A stretch of DNA of 64,000 nucleotides. It comes from FEN-1279 sp964501535. Its GTDB lineage: Bacteria > Bacteroidota > Ignavibacteria > Tepidaquicellales > Tepidaquicellaceae. Both the position numbers and the translations under genes were made by a program. The notes below the pieces were generated by a model. That model did not search any database and was not told the DNA's origin. It was given only the letters and a program-made list of their open reading frames with translations. Numbering within the stretch: position 1 is the stretch's first letter; each line of letters begins with the position of its first letter. Shown here one piece after another: positions 8,759 through 16,176 of the stretch. The DNA lies in the NCBI GenBank assembly GCA_964501535.1, contig CAZCSV010000002.1, forward strand, positions 124,001-188,000, in the 5' to 3' direction.

Positions 8759-9433
8759 AGCTTTAGTATATTTTTTTAAGTTTAAATTGGAAAATCCTTC
8801 GCAAGTTGTATATAAGCAATAACTTTATAGAATTTGTAAATATCCGATTATTAAAAGAGAAATTCAATTTAATAATTTTGACCCACAACCGCCTATAATC
8901 TACCCCCACTCTCTTGTCATCCCTGAATGTGCGTTCTTTGCATCCCGATGTGCGTTTTCTGCATCCCGAGTCCTTTTCGGGATTTTTTATCGGGACTCTT
9001 GACAGGGATCGCTCTTTACGTCTGTCATCCCCGCATAAAAATAATTGTCATCCCCGCATAAAAATAATTGTCATCCCTGCATAAAAATAATTGTCATCCC
9101 CGCATAAAAATAATTGTCATCCCCGCATAAAAATAATTGTCATCCCTGTATAAAAATAATTGTCATCCCCGCATGTGCGTTCTTTGCATCCCGATTTATC
9201 GGGACTCTTGGCAGGGATCGCTCTTTTGTTCTAAAAATGCTATCTACTAACTACTATCTTCTAACTACTTCTTTCTAACTTCTTTTTCTACTTTACACTT
9301 AAATTGTTATTTCATATATTATAAGAGATTCGATAACACACAAATGATGAAGTTATCACCACCGGAGGACGAATATTCTTATCACTTGTAAAAATGTTTA
9401 TTTATCAAATATTAATAACTTAAATTTCTAAAT
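8759..9433. other. Repeat-rich intergenic region, no gene seen
   Basis: About 675 bp without a convincing gene. Bases 8915-9015 hold a repeat with several 'tgcatcccga' segments and a hairpin of CCCGAgtcctttTCGGG type. Bases 9023-9160 are a 23-bp tandem array. Bases 9161-9235 repeat the left flank in shorter form (CATCCCGATTTATCGGGA). Bases 9300-9433 are plain AT-rich leader of the next gene. Confidence 0.7.
9023..9160. repeat. Tandem repeat, six 23-bp units
   Basis: Six direct copies start at 9023, 9046, 9069, 9092, 9115 and 9138 with consensus TGTCATCCCCGC plus ATAAAAATAAT. A seventh, partial unit begins at 9161. Units differ only at CCCCGC versus CCCTGC or CCCTGT. There are no unique spacers, so this is not a CRISPR array. 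The TGTCATCC start is the left edge of the dispersed repeat family A seen elsewhere, so the array probably arose by slippage of one copy. Confidence 0.9.
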
Positions 9434-10204
9434 ATGCCAAATTATTACTTATTTCGTTGTACTATGAGAACATATAATGAATGTTTAGAAAAAAGATTAT
9501 TTGGTGCATCCGCAGCTATGCATGGATTTGTAAGCAATGTACAAATCGGTGATATTTTGTACTTAAATTATTTACCGAGTCCTAATGATAGAAAAATTTT
9601 TATCGAAGGACCTTTTATAGCACAATCCACAATCGGAAATTATGATCCAGATGCATGGGGTGGCAGATTTCCTTCTCAAATAAGAGTGGATACATCACTT
9701 AAAAGAAAAATAACAAAGTATCCTGATTATGTATCTTTATTTGGTGAACCAAACCAAGGAAGTTATTCTTATGATTTTATTCTAATGGATAGTATTAAAG
9801 GTGAAAAATTAACAAAAGCTTTTGGAACTGCAATACATAAAGATAATGATATTTTTGATTTTCAAAATTTCAGAAAGAATTGGCCAATGCAATTTCGTGC
9901 AGAAGATGGTCATTTTGTTAGATCTCTATCTGAAACACTTATAGATAATTGGTTATATAATAATAATTTTATTCATTGTTATGAGAAAAAATTACCCATC
10001 AAAGAAAATGTTTTATGTGATTTTTATTTGAAAGAAAAAGATATTTATATAGAATTTTGGGGTATTCAAGATGAAGCATATTTATTAAGGAAAAATGAAA
10101 AAATCCAAATATATAGGAATAATAATCTAAAGCTAGTTAATTTAGAAATGAACGATATAATGGATATTGATACTGTTTTACCAAATAAAATTAGAGAAAT
10201 ATAA
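9434..10204 (+). CDS. DCD-like domain fused to PD-(D/E)XK-type nuclease
   Basis: A 256-residue two-domain protein. Residues 2-85 follow the Development-and-Cell-Death (DCD) pattern known mainly from plants: YLFRCTMRTYNECLEKRLFG, an aromatic-rich VQIGDILYLNY strand, then DPDAWGGRFPSQIRV. DCD is a PUA/EVE-like fold. Residues 160-256 look like a Vsr/DUF559-type nuclease with candidate active residues Glu167 (RSLSETLIDNWLY), Asp196 (CDFYL), Glu207 (IYIEFWG) and a later Lys (220 or 223). Reader domain plus nuclease suggests restriction of modified DNA or RNA, which is inference. The gene is markedly AT-rich with a different codon style from the flanking genes, and the next gene is co-directional. 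Confidence 0.6.
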   Translation: MPNYYLFRCTMRTYNECLEKRLFGASAAMHGFVSNVQIGDILYLNYLPSPNDRKIFIEGPFIAQSTIGNYDPDAWGGRFPSQIRVDTSLKRKITKYPDYVSLFGEPNQGSYSYDFILMDSIKGEKLTKAFGTAIHKDNDIFDFQNFRKNWPMQFRAEDGHFVRSLSETLIDNWLYNNNFIHCYEKKLPIKENVLCDFYLKEKDIYIEFWGIQDEAYLLRKNEKIQIYRNNNLKLVNLEMNDIMDIDTVLPNKIREI

Positions 10205-10221
10205 TTTATACAGCCGTAGGC

Positions 10222-10249
10222 TGTCATTCCAGCGGAAGCTGGAATCCAG
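10222..10249. repeat. Palindromic dispersed repeat, family A, copy 1
   Basis: TGTCATTCCAGC, loop GGAA, then GCTGGAATCCAG. The 8-bp arms 10226-10233 and 10238-10245 pair perfectly. Other copies are at 23596-23629, 25451-25488 and 25685-25717. It lies between the two accessory genes. Confidence 0.8.
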
Positions 10250-10270
10250 AAAATATAAAAAATAACAAAT

Positions 10271-11299
10271 ATGAATAATCAAAATTGTTTTTTTACACAT
10301 CTTCCAACTAAAGAAGTAAACATTGGTTCACTTATGGGTGTCTTTGCTTATTCAGTAGAAGTTAATCAAAAAAAGATTGAATTATATTTTAGCGAATATA
10401 GTCAAGACTGGGTCGATGATGAACAGGAATTAGATAAAATTCCCAATATTGATGGTACAAGTGCTTATAAAATAATACCAAATGCAATAAAAAACATTAA
10501 ACATATTGTTAGAGGTTTAATATTAAATGAAAAATGGAATACGAAAAATTATGATTTATTAACAAAACAAGTACTATTTGATCAACTAAAATATTATGAT
10601 TTCCCTAAGACTGCAGAGGAAAAATTTGATTATCTTTTTAATTACTTATTTAATATTCAACAATATGATGGGGAGACTTTAAATCTTGATAGATTGTATA
10701 ATAATGAATGGAAAAAACTCTTTTTCAAAAATGTTGATGAATTTTTATATTATCTAACATCATTATCAGAAAAGGGTCTTATAGAATTAGAGACTCAGTT
10801 AGCAGATGGTAGGTATGTATATTGCACAATCAGTTTTAATGGTTTTTTATATAAAATTGAATTAGAAAAATCTGGTAAGAATTCCAATAATTGTTTTGTT
10901 GCTATGTCTTTTGATGATGAAGATTTAAAAGAAATCTATGAAGATTGTATTTATCCATTATTAAAAAATGAATTAGGATTTAATCCAATACTAATTAAAG
11001 ATTCTCATTTTAAAAGTGATAAAACAATAAACGACGCTATGATAGCAGAAATTAAAAAATCTAAATTTATAATAGCTGATTTTACTAAGCAAAAGCGAAA
11101 TGTTTATTTTGAATCGGGATATGCAGCAGGTTTAGGACTAAAAGTAATCTACACATGTAAAGAAGAATATTTCAAAAATAAAGATGATATTAATAAGCAA
11201 TCCGCTTTTGATACAAATCATTTTCCTCATATTATATGGAAAAATGTTGATGATTTAAAAAAACAATTAAAAAACAAAATAGAAGCATATATTTTATAA
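10271..11299 (+). CDS. Nucleoside 2-deoxyribosyltransferase-like (DRHyd/TIR-like) protein
   Basis: A 342-residue protein. The N-terminal 200 residues are unrecognised and contain a segment resembling a winged-helix or adaptor region (residues about 95-190). Residues 207-342 form a deoxyribosyltransferase/TIR-like Rossmann domain: CFVAMSFDD opens strand 1, FIIADFT follows, then NVYFESGYAAGLG with Glu281 at the catalytic-glutamate position, and the ending NHFPHIIW. Relatives of this fold hydrolyse or sense nucleotides, including NAD-type molecules, in biological conflict systems. It lies 66 bp after the DCD-nuclease gene, has the same AT-rich composition, and is probably its partner. The exact substrate is unknown. 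Confidence 0.65.
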   Translation: MNNQNCFFTHLPTKEVNIGSLMGVFAYSVEVNQKKIELYFSEYSQDWVDDEQELDKIPNIDGTSAYKIIPNAIKNIKHIVRGLILNEKWNTKNYDLLTKQVLFDQLKYYDFPKTAEEKFDYLFNYLFNIQQYDGETLNLDRLYNNEWKKLFFKNVDEFLYYLTSLSEKGLIELETQLADGRYVYCTISFNGFLYKIELEKSGKNSNNCFVAMSFDDEDLKEIYEDCIYPLLKNELGFNPILIKDSHFKSDKTINDAMIAEIKKSKFIIADFTKQKRNVYFESGYAAGLGLKVIYTCKEEYFKNKDDINKQSAFDTNHFPHIIWKNVDDLKKQLKNKIEAYIL

Positions 11300-11808
11300 T
11301 ATAATTTTAAAAGTTGACAATATAGATTTTCCCTCGTTCCTACGCTCCAGCGTGGGAACGCTAATCATTCGTTTCCAATCCGCTCTTATCCTCCACGCTT
11401 TTTGTGCCTGCCGTGGTAGGTTTCCGCTCCTTTGCGTTCTTTGTATCCAGATATCTCATCGGGACCGTTTGCAAAGATTTTTCCCTTGACTTTCTGAATC
11501 ACATACCATATATTATTACGGTATATGTTCTTTCGAATATTTCGCTTTATGTAGCAGAAAAAAATTAATTATGTGCAAAACCGAAAAATTCTTAAATCAT
11601 TATTTTTCAATAATATATTCATTAAAATTGCACTATTTTTTCACTTTTTTAACAAAAAATTGTGCAATTATTATGTAAAGTTAATTTGACTCTAAAGTGC
11701 GAGTCCCTGCTTAAATTATGCGGGGATAACCTGCCCCGGCAGTTTGGGGGTTTCCGGTGTGAATCTCGTTTTATCGGCGTCATCAGCGGTCAAAGATTTT
11801 AAAAAATG
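11300..11808. other. Intergenic region with repeat remnants
   Basis: About 510 bp. It holds the family-B palindrome at 11336, fragments of 'ctttgtatccag...atcgggacc' repeats to about 11480, an AT-rich stretch to 11690, and an imperfect TCCCTGC...GCGGGGA hairpin at about 11703-11730 that looks like a decayed family-A repeat. No open frame is convincing, and I recognise no riboswitch. Confidence 0.6.
11336..11359. repeat. Palindromic dispersed repeat, family B, copy 3
   Basis: GTTCCTACGCT, CC, AGCGTGGGAAC. The arms pair with one U-G wobble. It shares the ACGCTCCAGCGT core with copy 1 at 2096-2119. Confidence 0.75.
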
Positions 11809-13467
11809 TTATTTTAAAATCACAAGTTTATTCGTCCTGCTGTAATCCGAAGTTTCGAGCTTGTAGTAATAGACTCCGCTTGAAAACCTGTTACCTGAAA
11901 ATTGGTTAATTGAAAATGGTATTTCATAAACCCCTGCACCGAGTTTTTGGTTTACCAAAACGGCGACTTCTTTTCCGAGCATATCATATATTTTCAGCGT
12001 AACGAATCTTGCCTCTTTCAACTGGAATTTTATTCTGGTCTCGGGATTGAACGGGTTCGGGTAATTCTGAAACAGCTTTGTCTCCTTCGGAACTTCGCCC
12101 GATATCTGATGAATGCCGATTGAAGAGTTGCTGAATCCTTTCAGACTGACCGTTATAGTGCTGTCGGAATTCAATATCGTGAGCGTTCCGCTGTAAGTCT
12201 GGTTTGTCGCGGTCGGTCGGAATTTTATTCTTATATAACCCATCTGCCCCGCTGAAACAGGCGTAGCTATTGACTCGACTGTGAACTGCGGAATATTCGA
12301 TGTTGCCGAAGTTATGTTCAGGTTTGCGGTGCCGTAGTTCATAACTGCGAGATAGTAAGAAGAAGTATCGTTCACCGCTAGTGTATCGAATACGACATTA
12401 TACGGTGATGCCGAAATTTTCGGAGCAGGAGTCCTGTTGGCAACGGAGAATGTGCTCAATATTCTCTCGACGAGTTCAGGATGGTCGATGAAAGGATTCC
12501 GGACTTTCTGATATTTTGCGATGGAGTCGTTCCTGCGTCTTTCCCTCCAGTCGACCGTATCGGAGTTATTCCATTGCCTTAAGACATTTTCCTGCCTTAA
12601 AAACATAAATCCACCCGGAGTAATGCTGTTATATTTCACGCAGAAATAAAAAAGTGAGCGTGCAACATTCCCCTTGTGTACATTTCTCGGCTCGAATACT
12701 ATAGTTCCCAATGAATCGTTGCCGCGTTTCGAGCCGCCCATTTGCCATGTTATATTTGAAACGACAATGCCGAAGGGATAATTCGAGCGGGCATTATTTG
12801 CAACGTTATATGTAGGATACAGGTGGAACAAATCGCTTTTCATCGGTTCGTTTTCGCTGAAATAGCTTTGCGGATAAGTATGCTCTGTATCGAAATTCTG
12901 GTTCTGTGCTTCGGTTCTGTTCACGGCTCTGATTTTCATGCCCGAATAAACACATTCGATAGTATCGTTCGTCAGGTATTTATCGAAAGTGGCGAACATT
13001 TTATCTCTTGCAGTATTGTAACCAAGGTTAACATAACCTGTTGTAGTAAATGTTCTCAATCCCGTTTTCAGCTGTTCGTCGAAGAGTCCCTGAGTGAACG
13101 CGTATATGGGTTCGGGATATTTTGCGGTTGCAAGAGAATAATTTATGATTGAACTTTTAAGTCCTTTATTTTCGAAAATCAGAAAGTCCCTGTATGTAAT
13201 ATTATGATTCGTATTAAAGAAAACATTGACAAGAACGCTGTCGAACGGATTAATATTAAACGGAGAAAAAGAGAAATAAAATTTTCCCGTAAGTGTTCTC
13301 GCGTTTATTATCTGGATGATTTTATTTGTCGGATTTTTAAGATAGAAAGATTTTACGTTCGTTGTTTTTGTAACAACGGTATCGAACGAGATAAGGTTCG
13401 GAGTAATCTGTGCGTTAGCGTATGCAGACAACAAAGAAAACAAAATGATTATAAGTACTTTACGCAA
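11809..13467 (-). CDS. Secreted endonuclease I with T9SS sorting domain
   Basis: A 552-residue secreted protein. The signal peptide (residues 1-19) ends ANA. Residues 20-115 form a beta-sandwich that looks like a first choice-of-anchor D (ASPM-SPD2-Hydin) domain. Residues about 130-330 are the endonuclease I (EndA/NucM) domain with DTEHTYPQSYF and SDLFHLYPTYNVANNARSNY. Residues 350-445 are a second such domain. The end is a type IX secretion sorting domain (FQNYPNPFNPETRIKF to VYYYKLETSD). It should be exported and degrade extracellular DNA or RNA for nutrients. It ends at the AT-rich accessory segment. Confidence 0.9.
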   Translation of the reverse strand: MRKVLIIILFSLLSAYANAQITPNLISFDTVVTKTTNVKSFYLKNPTNKIIQIINARTLTGKFYFSFSPFNINPFDSVLVNVFFNTNHNITYRDFLIFENKGLKSSIINYSLATAKYPEPIYAFTQGLFDEQLKTGLRTFTTTGYVNLGYNTARDKMFATFDKYLTNDTIECVYSGMKIRAVNRTEAQNQNFDTEHTYPQSYFSENEPMKSDLFHLYPTYNVANNARSNYPFGIVVSNITWQMGGSKRGNDSLGTIVFEPRNVHKGNVARSLFYFCVKYNSITPGGFMFLRQENVLRQWNNSDTVDWRERRRNDSIAKYQKVRNPFIDHPELVERILSTFSVANRTPAPKISASPYNVVFDTLAVNDTSSYYLAVMNYGTANLNITSATSNIPQFTVESIATPVSAGQMGYIRIKFRPTATNQTYSGTLTILNSDSTITVSLKGFSNSSIGIHQISGEVPKETKLFQNYPNPFNPETRIKFQLKEARFVTLKIYDMLGKEVAVLVNQKLGAGVYEIPFSINQFSGNRFSSGVYYYKLETSDYSRTNKLVILK

Positions 13468-13485
13468 TATTTTAGAGATTAAATT

Positions 13486-13875
13486 TTATAAACTTGTATG
13501 GGTTAACTCAATAATTAATTCGGGATATTTTTGGTTCAAATGTTCACGCAATTTTTCCGCGGAATAGACAGAGCGGTGCTGACCGCCCGTACAGCCGAAG
13601 CTTATCATTAAGTCGGTGAAATTCCTGCTTAAATAATTTTCGACGGAAGGGTCGATTATATTGAAAACATTATTAAGGAAATCCTGCATTTCTTTTTGTT
13701 TATCGAGAAAATCAGCAACCTGTTTATCTTTCCCGGTAAGGTTCCGGAACTCGGAATTTCTTCCCGGGTTATAAATAAACCTGCAGTCAAAAACAAAACC
13801 GCCGCCGTTTTCGGTATTATCTTCGGGTATTCCTTTATAAAGGTAGCTGAATGAATTTATTCTTATTTTCAGCAT
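13486..13875 (-). CDS. Stand-alone RapZ C-terminal domain protein
   Basis: A 129-residue protein equal to only the C-terminal domain of RapZ/YvcJ: INSFSYLYKGIP, VFDCRFIYNPGRN, LTGKDKQVADFL and the signature ISFGCTGGQHRSVYSAEKL. The N-terminal P-loop kinase domain is absent. In E. coli this C-terminal domain binds RNA and amino-sugar phosphate. Single-domain versions are known in Bacteroidota, so the short form is probably genuine rather than truncated. The start at ATG 13875 gives the natural beginning of the domain. It lies 18 bp upstream of the endonuclease gene on the same strand. Confidence 0.85.
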   Translation of the reverse strand: MLKIRINSFSYLYKGIPEDNTENGGGFVFDCRFIYNPGRNSEFRNLTGKDKQVADFLDKQKEMQDFLNNVFNIIDPSVENYLSRNFTDLMISFGCTGGQHRSVYSAEKLREHLNQKYPELIIELTHTSL

Positions 13876-13980
13876 ATGTTAAAATATAAGCAGTTTAACT
13901 TTTATCAATTGACTATTTTTTAATATTATTTACAGATAATTTAGGCAATTATAAAATTTAAAAAAAGTAAAATACGAGAT

Positions 13981-14310
13981 ATGGAACACAGTTTAATTAC
14001 AACTGCATTCGAGATAGACGGATATAAAATCGTAAAAAATCTCGGAATAATAAGAGGCATAACGGTGAGGTCGAGGAACGTATTTGCGACGATAGGAGCT
14101 TCGTTACAGACGATTGTAGGCGGAAACATAACTCTTTTTACTGAGTTATGCGAAAAAACGCGGAACGAAGCTTTTGAGTTAATGGTGAAGCATGCTGAAG
14201 AAATCGGAGCAAACGGGGTTATAGGAATGAGGTATGATGCAAACGAGGTAATGTCGGGAGTAACAGAAGTACTGGCTTACGGAACAGCGGTAGTGATGGA
14301 AAAGATATAA
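13981..14310 (+). CDS. YbjQ family (DUF74) protein
   Basis: A 109-residue YbjQ/UPF0145 protein with ITTAFEIDGYKIVKNLGIIRGITVRSRN, where the two halves of that stretch are the conserved strands, then ARNEAF-like CEKTRNEAFELM and GANGVIGMRYD. The family forms pentamers of a dodecin-like fold and is sometimes called heavy-metal-binding, with weak proof. Length is normal. It is monocistronic and ends at an inverted repeat. Confidence 0.88.
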   Translation: MEHSLITTAFEIDGYKIVKNLGIIRGITVRSRNVFATIGASLQTIVGGNITLFTELCEKTRNEAFELMVKHAEEIGANGVIGMRYDANEVMSGVTEVLAYGTAVVMEKI

Positions 14311-14326
14311 GGTTTGTATAGTTCTT

Positions 14327-14397
14327 AAGGTTGTAAAGTTTATAAAGTTAAAACAGTGTTCTATTAACCTTATGAACCTTATGAACTTTACAACCTT
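14327..14397. terminator. Long inverted repeat between convergent genes
   Basis: Perfect 14-bp arms AAGGTTGTAAAGTT (14327-14340) and AACTTTACAACCTT (14384-14397), with partly complementary 'ataaag/cttatgaa' repeats inside. It is placed between convergent ybjQ-like and DUF4349 genes, so it is likely a bidirectional terminator built from a dispersed repeat. Confidence 0.6.
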
Positions 14398-14411
14398 ACG
14401 GACTTTTAAAA

Positions 14412-15332
14412 TTATGCAATTTTTTGCTTACGCTTTTTTATAATTCTTCTGATTATCCAGAAAATAACCAAAACCAATATTATTATCGGTAGCAGGGCGA
14501 TAAACAAAGTAATCATTCCGGCGAGGATTTCGGTAAAGCCCCGTAGTCCTTTTTTAACTCCCTGTCCGAGTTCATAGAAGAATCCTCCGCCCGAGGACGT
14601 CTGTAGAATTGCAGGTTCATACAGGGAAAGTGTGAGAGTCGACATTTCAGACTGATTTCTCATATGTCTCATTTTTCCGTCAATGCTTTCGATAATTTGT
14701 CTGACGGAGGCAAGTTTCTGTTCAACTTCCACAACGTCTGTCAGTCTTGCGGTTTTTTCGGCCAAAAGTTTCAGAAGGCGAGCTTCGAGTTCTTTTTGGG
14801 TTTTCAGTCTCGCTTCAAGGTCGATATATTCTTCCGTAATATCGTTGGCATTGATGTTTTGATTCATAACCTTGCCGACGGTGCTTACTTCTGCGATCAG
14901 CCCGTCATATTTTTCCGCCGGGACTTTAAGAACGAGCGTTCCCTGTTTTTTTCCGCTGCTGTTTTGAGACGAGGTAGTATTGGAAATATATCCGTCGTTT
15001 TTCTTTACAATATCGGTAACTTTAGCGGCAGCGTCATCGAACTTTTCGACTTCAATGCTCATAGTTCCGATTCTGATTATCATTCTTTTGGTGACATCTT
15101 TTATCTGTGAGCCTTGGTCTTCGATGTTACCGATTTGCTTATCGGATTGCCGGTCTCCGGTTGTCATCTTCTGCATGCTTGTGGGGGTCTGTTCCGTCTT
15201 GAGCATTTCCCTTTCATCGGTTTTACCCGATGGTTGCACGGTGGTTATTTCTTTATCTTTTTTCTGGCATCCAGTATACAGCATAAAAAGGGAAAGAAAT
15301 AGAATGACTGTAATTAACTTAAGGTTTTTCAT
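14412..15332 (-). CDS. DUF4349 lipoprotein with C-terminal membrane helix
   Basis: A 306-residue protein. The signal peptide ends in lipobox YTGC (Cys22). A disordered linker runs to about residue 80. The DUF4349 domain follows, with MIIRIGTMSIEVEKFDDA, NDGYISNTTSS, LVLKVPAEKYDGLI, EEYIDLEARLKTQKELEARL (a coiled coil) and SEMSTLTLSLYEP. The C-terminus is one hydrophobic helix, LFIALLPIIILVLVIFWII, and a basic tail. Its topology puts the domain in the periplasm with two membrane anchors. Family function is unknown. Confidence 0.85.
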   Translation of the reverse strand: MKNLKLITVILFLSLFMLYTGCQKKDKEITTVQPSGKTDEREMLKTEQTPTSMQKMTTGDRQSDKQIGNIEDQGSQIKDVTKRMIIRIGTMSIEVEKFDDAAAKVTDIVKKNDGYISNTTSSQNSSGKKQGTLVLKVPAEKYDGLIAEVSTVGKVMNQNINANDITEEYIDLEARLKTQKELEARLLKLLAEKTARLTDVVEVEQKLASVRQIIESIDGKMRHMRNQSEMSTLTLSLYEPAILQTSSGGGFFYELGQGVKKGLRGFTEILAGMITLFIALLPIIILVLVIFWIIRRIIKKRKQKIA

Positions 15333-15468
15333 AGGTTTTTATTTTTTTTATTTGATACTTCAAAAAGTTAAATAATGTTCCTGTTACAGAGCTACAGATG
15401 AATTGCAATTGTTTTAAAGTAAAAAGATATTTAGATTTTCAAAAGTCAAAATAAAAACACAATAGTTA

Positions 15469-15804
15469 ATGAAAAATTTTCAAGTAATGATATTTAACGC
15501 CGTTGTTTTGATAGCGTTAGGTATATACGGTTATACGATTCCGCCTTACAGTCCGACAGCGTTAATTGCTCCGGCAATAGGAATAATTTTACTAATTTTA
15601 TCATTTCCGGTAAAGCGAGAAAAGCCGATTGCTTCACATATTGGTGCGGGTCTGACGGCTCTGACTTTTATAGCCTTTTTAATCGTGGGTATATTACGGG
15701 CAAACACAATTATTGTTTTGATGGCTATTGTAACGTTAGTAGCACTGATTTTTTACATATCGGATTTTATAAAAAGGAAAGCTGAGAGAGAAAAAAGCAA
15801 ATGA
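15469..15804 (+). CDS. Small four-helix membrane protein
   Basis: A 111-residue hydrophobic protein with about four transmembrane helices (roughly residues 5-25, 29-46, 56-76 and 81-101) and a charged tail DFIKRKAEREKSK. The pattern resembles TMEM14-like small membrane proteins, but I do not recognise a family firmly. It lies 54 bp before the ubiquitin-like gene on the same strand, so it may be the first gene of that cluster. Function is unknown. Confidence 0.7.
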   Translation: MKNFQVMIFNAVVLIALGIYGYTIPPYSPTALIAPAIGIILLILSFPVKREKPIASHIGAGLTALTFIAFLIVGILRANTIIVLMAIVTLVALIFYISDFIKRKAEREKSK

Positions 15805-15858
15805 TATTTCATTATATTTTTGCATTTAAGATATTCCGATTTATTGATAAATTACGGT

Positions 15859-16131
15859 ATGGCGAGAATTAACGTAATAATAATAGATGCAACGGGAAAC
15901 AAGGAGCAGGAAGCGGTTTTACCCGATGATGCACCAATAAAACGAATTATGGAAGCTCTTCTACCAAAAATGAAGATGCCATTAAACGGACCAGAAGGCG
16001 ATCCTCTTTCATACAAATTCCATCACAAAGCATCCGGTAAGCAACTTAGTGAGAATCAGACCTTATCGGAAGCGGGAGTGAAAGACGGGGACGTATTAAG
16101 GCTTTACCCTGAAATTACTGCAGGTAAATAG
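15859..16131 (+). CDS. Ubiquitin-like beta-grasp protein (YukD/EsaB-type)
   Basis: A 90-residue beta-grasp protein. ATG 15859 (MARINVIIIDATGNKEQEA) was chosen over the upstream TTG 15820 because the first strand starts right there. Family features are IIIDATGNKEQEAVLPDD, KMPLNGPEGDPLSYKF, a GKQLSENQTLSEAGV strand-turn and KDGDVLRLYPE. This is the Ubl type found in bacterial operons with E1, E2 and JAB genes. The C-terminus reads EITAGK, a single Gly before a last Lys, so a trimmed Gly tail is conceivable. The E1-like gene starts 46 bp later. Conjugation itself is inferred, not shown. Confidence 0.8.
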   Translation: MARINVIIIDATGNKEQEAVLPDDAPIKRIMEALLPKMKMPLNGPEGDPLSYKFHHKASGKQLSENQTLSEAGVKDGDVLRLYPEITAGK

Positions 16132-16176
16132 AAAGTTGTATTTTTCTGTTCAATATAATTTTTACATATTTTAAAT

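Noticed and set aside
9023..9183. Possible CRISPR array
   Set aside because: The repeats are back-to-back 23-bp units with no unique spacers and no cas gene nearby.
11690..11780. GC-rich stretch considered as a cobalamin or other riboswitch
   Set aside because: No conserved riboswitch core can be seen, the downstream gene on that strand is on the opposite side, and the segment fits a decayed repeat.
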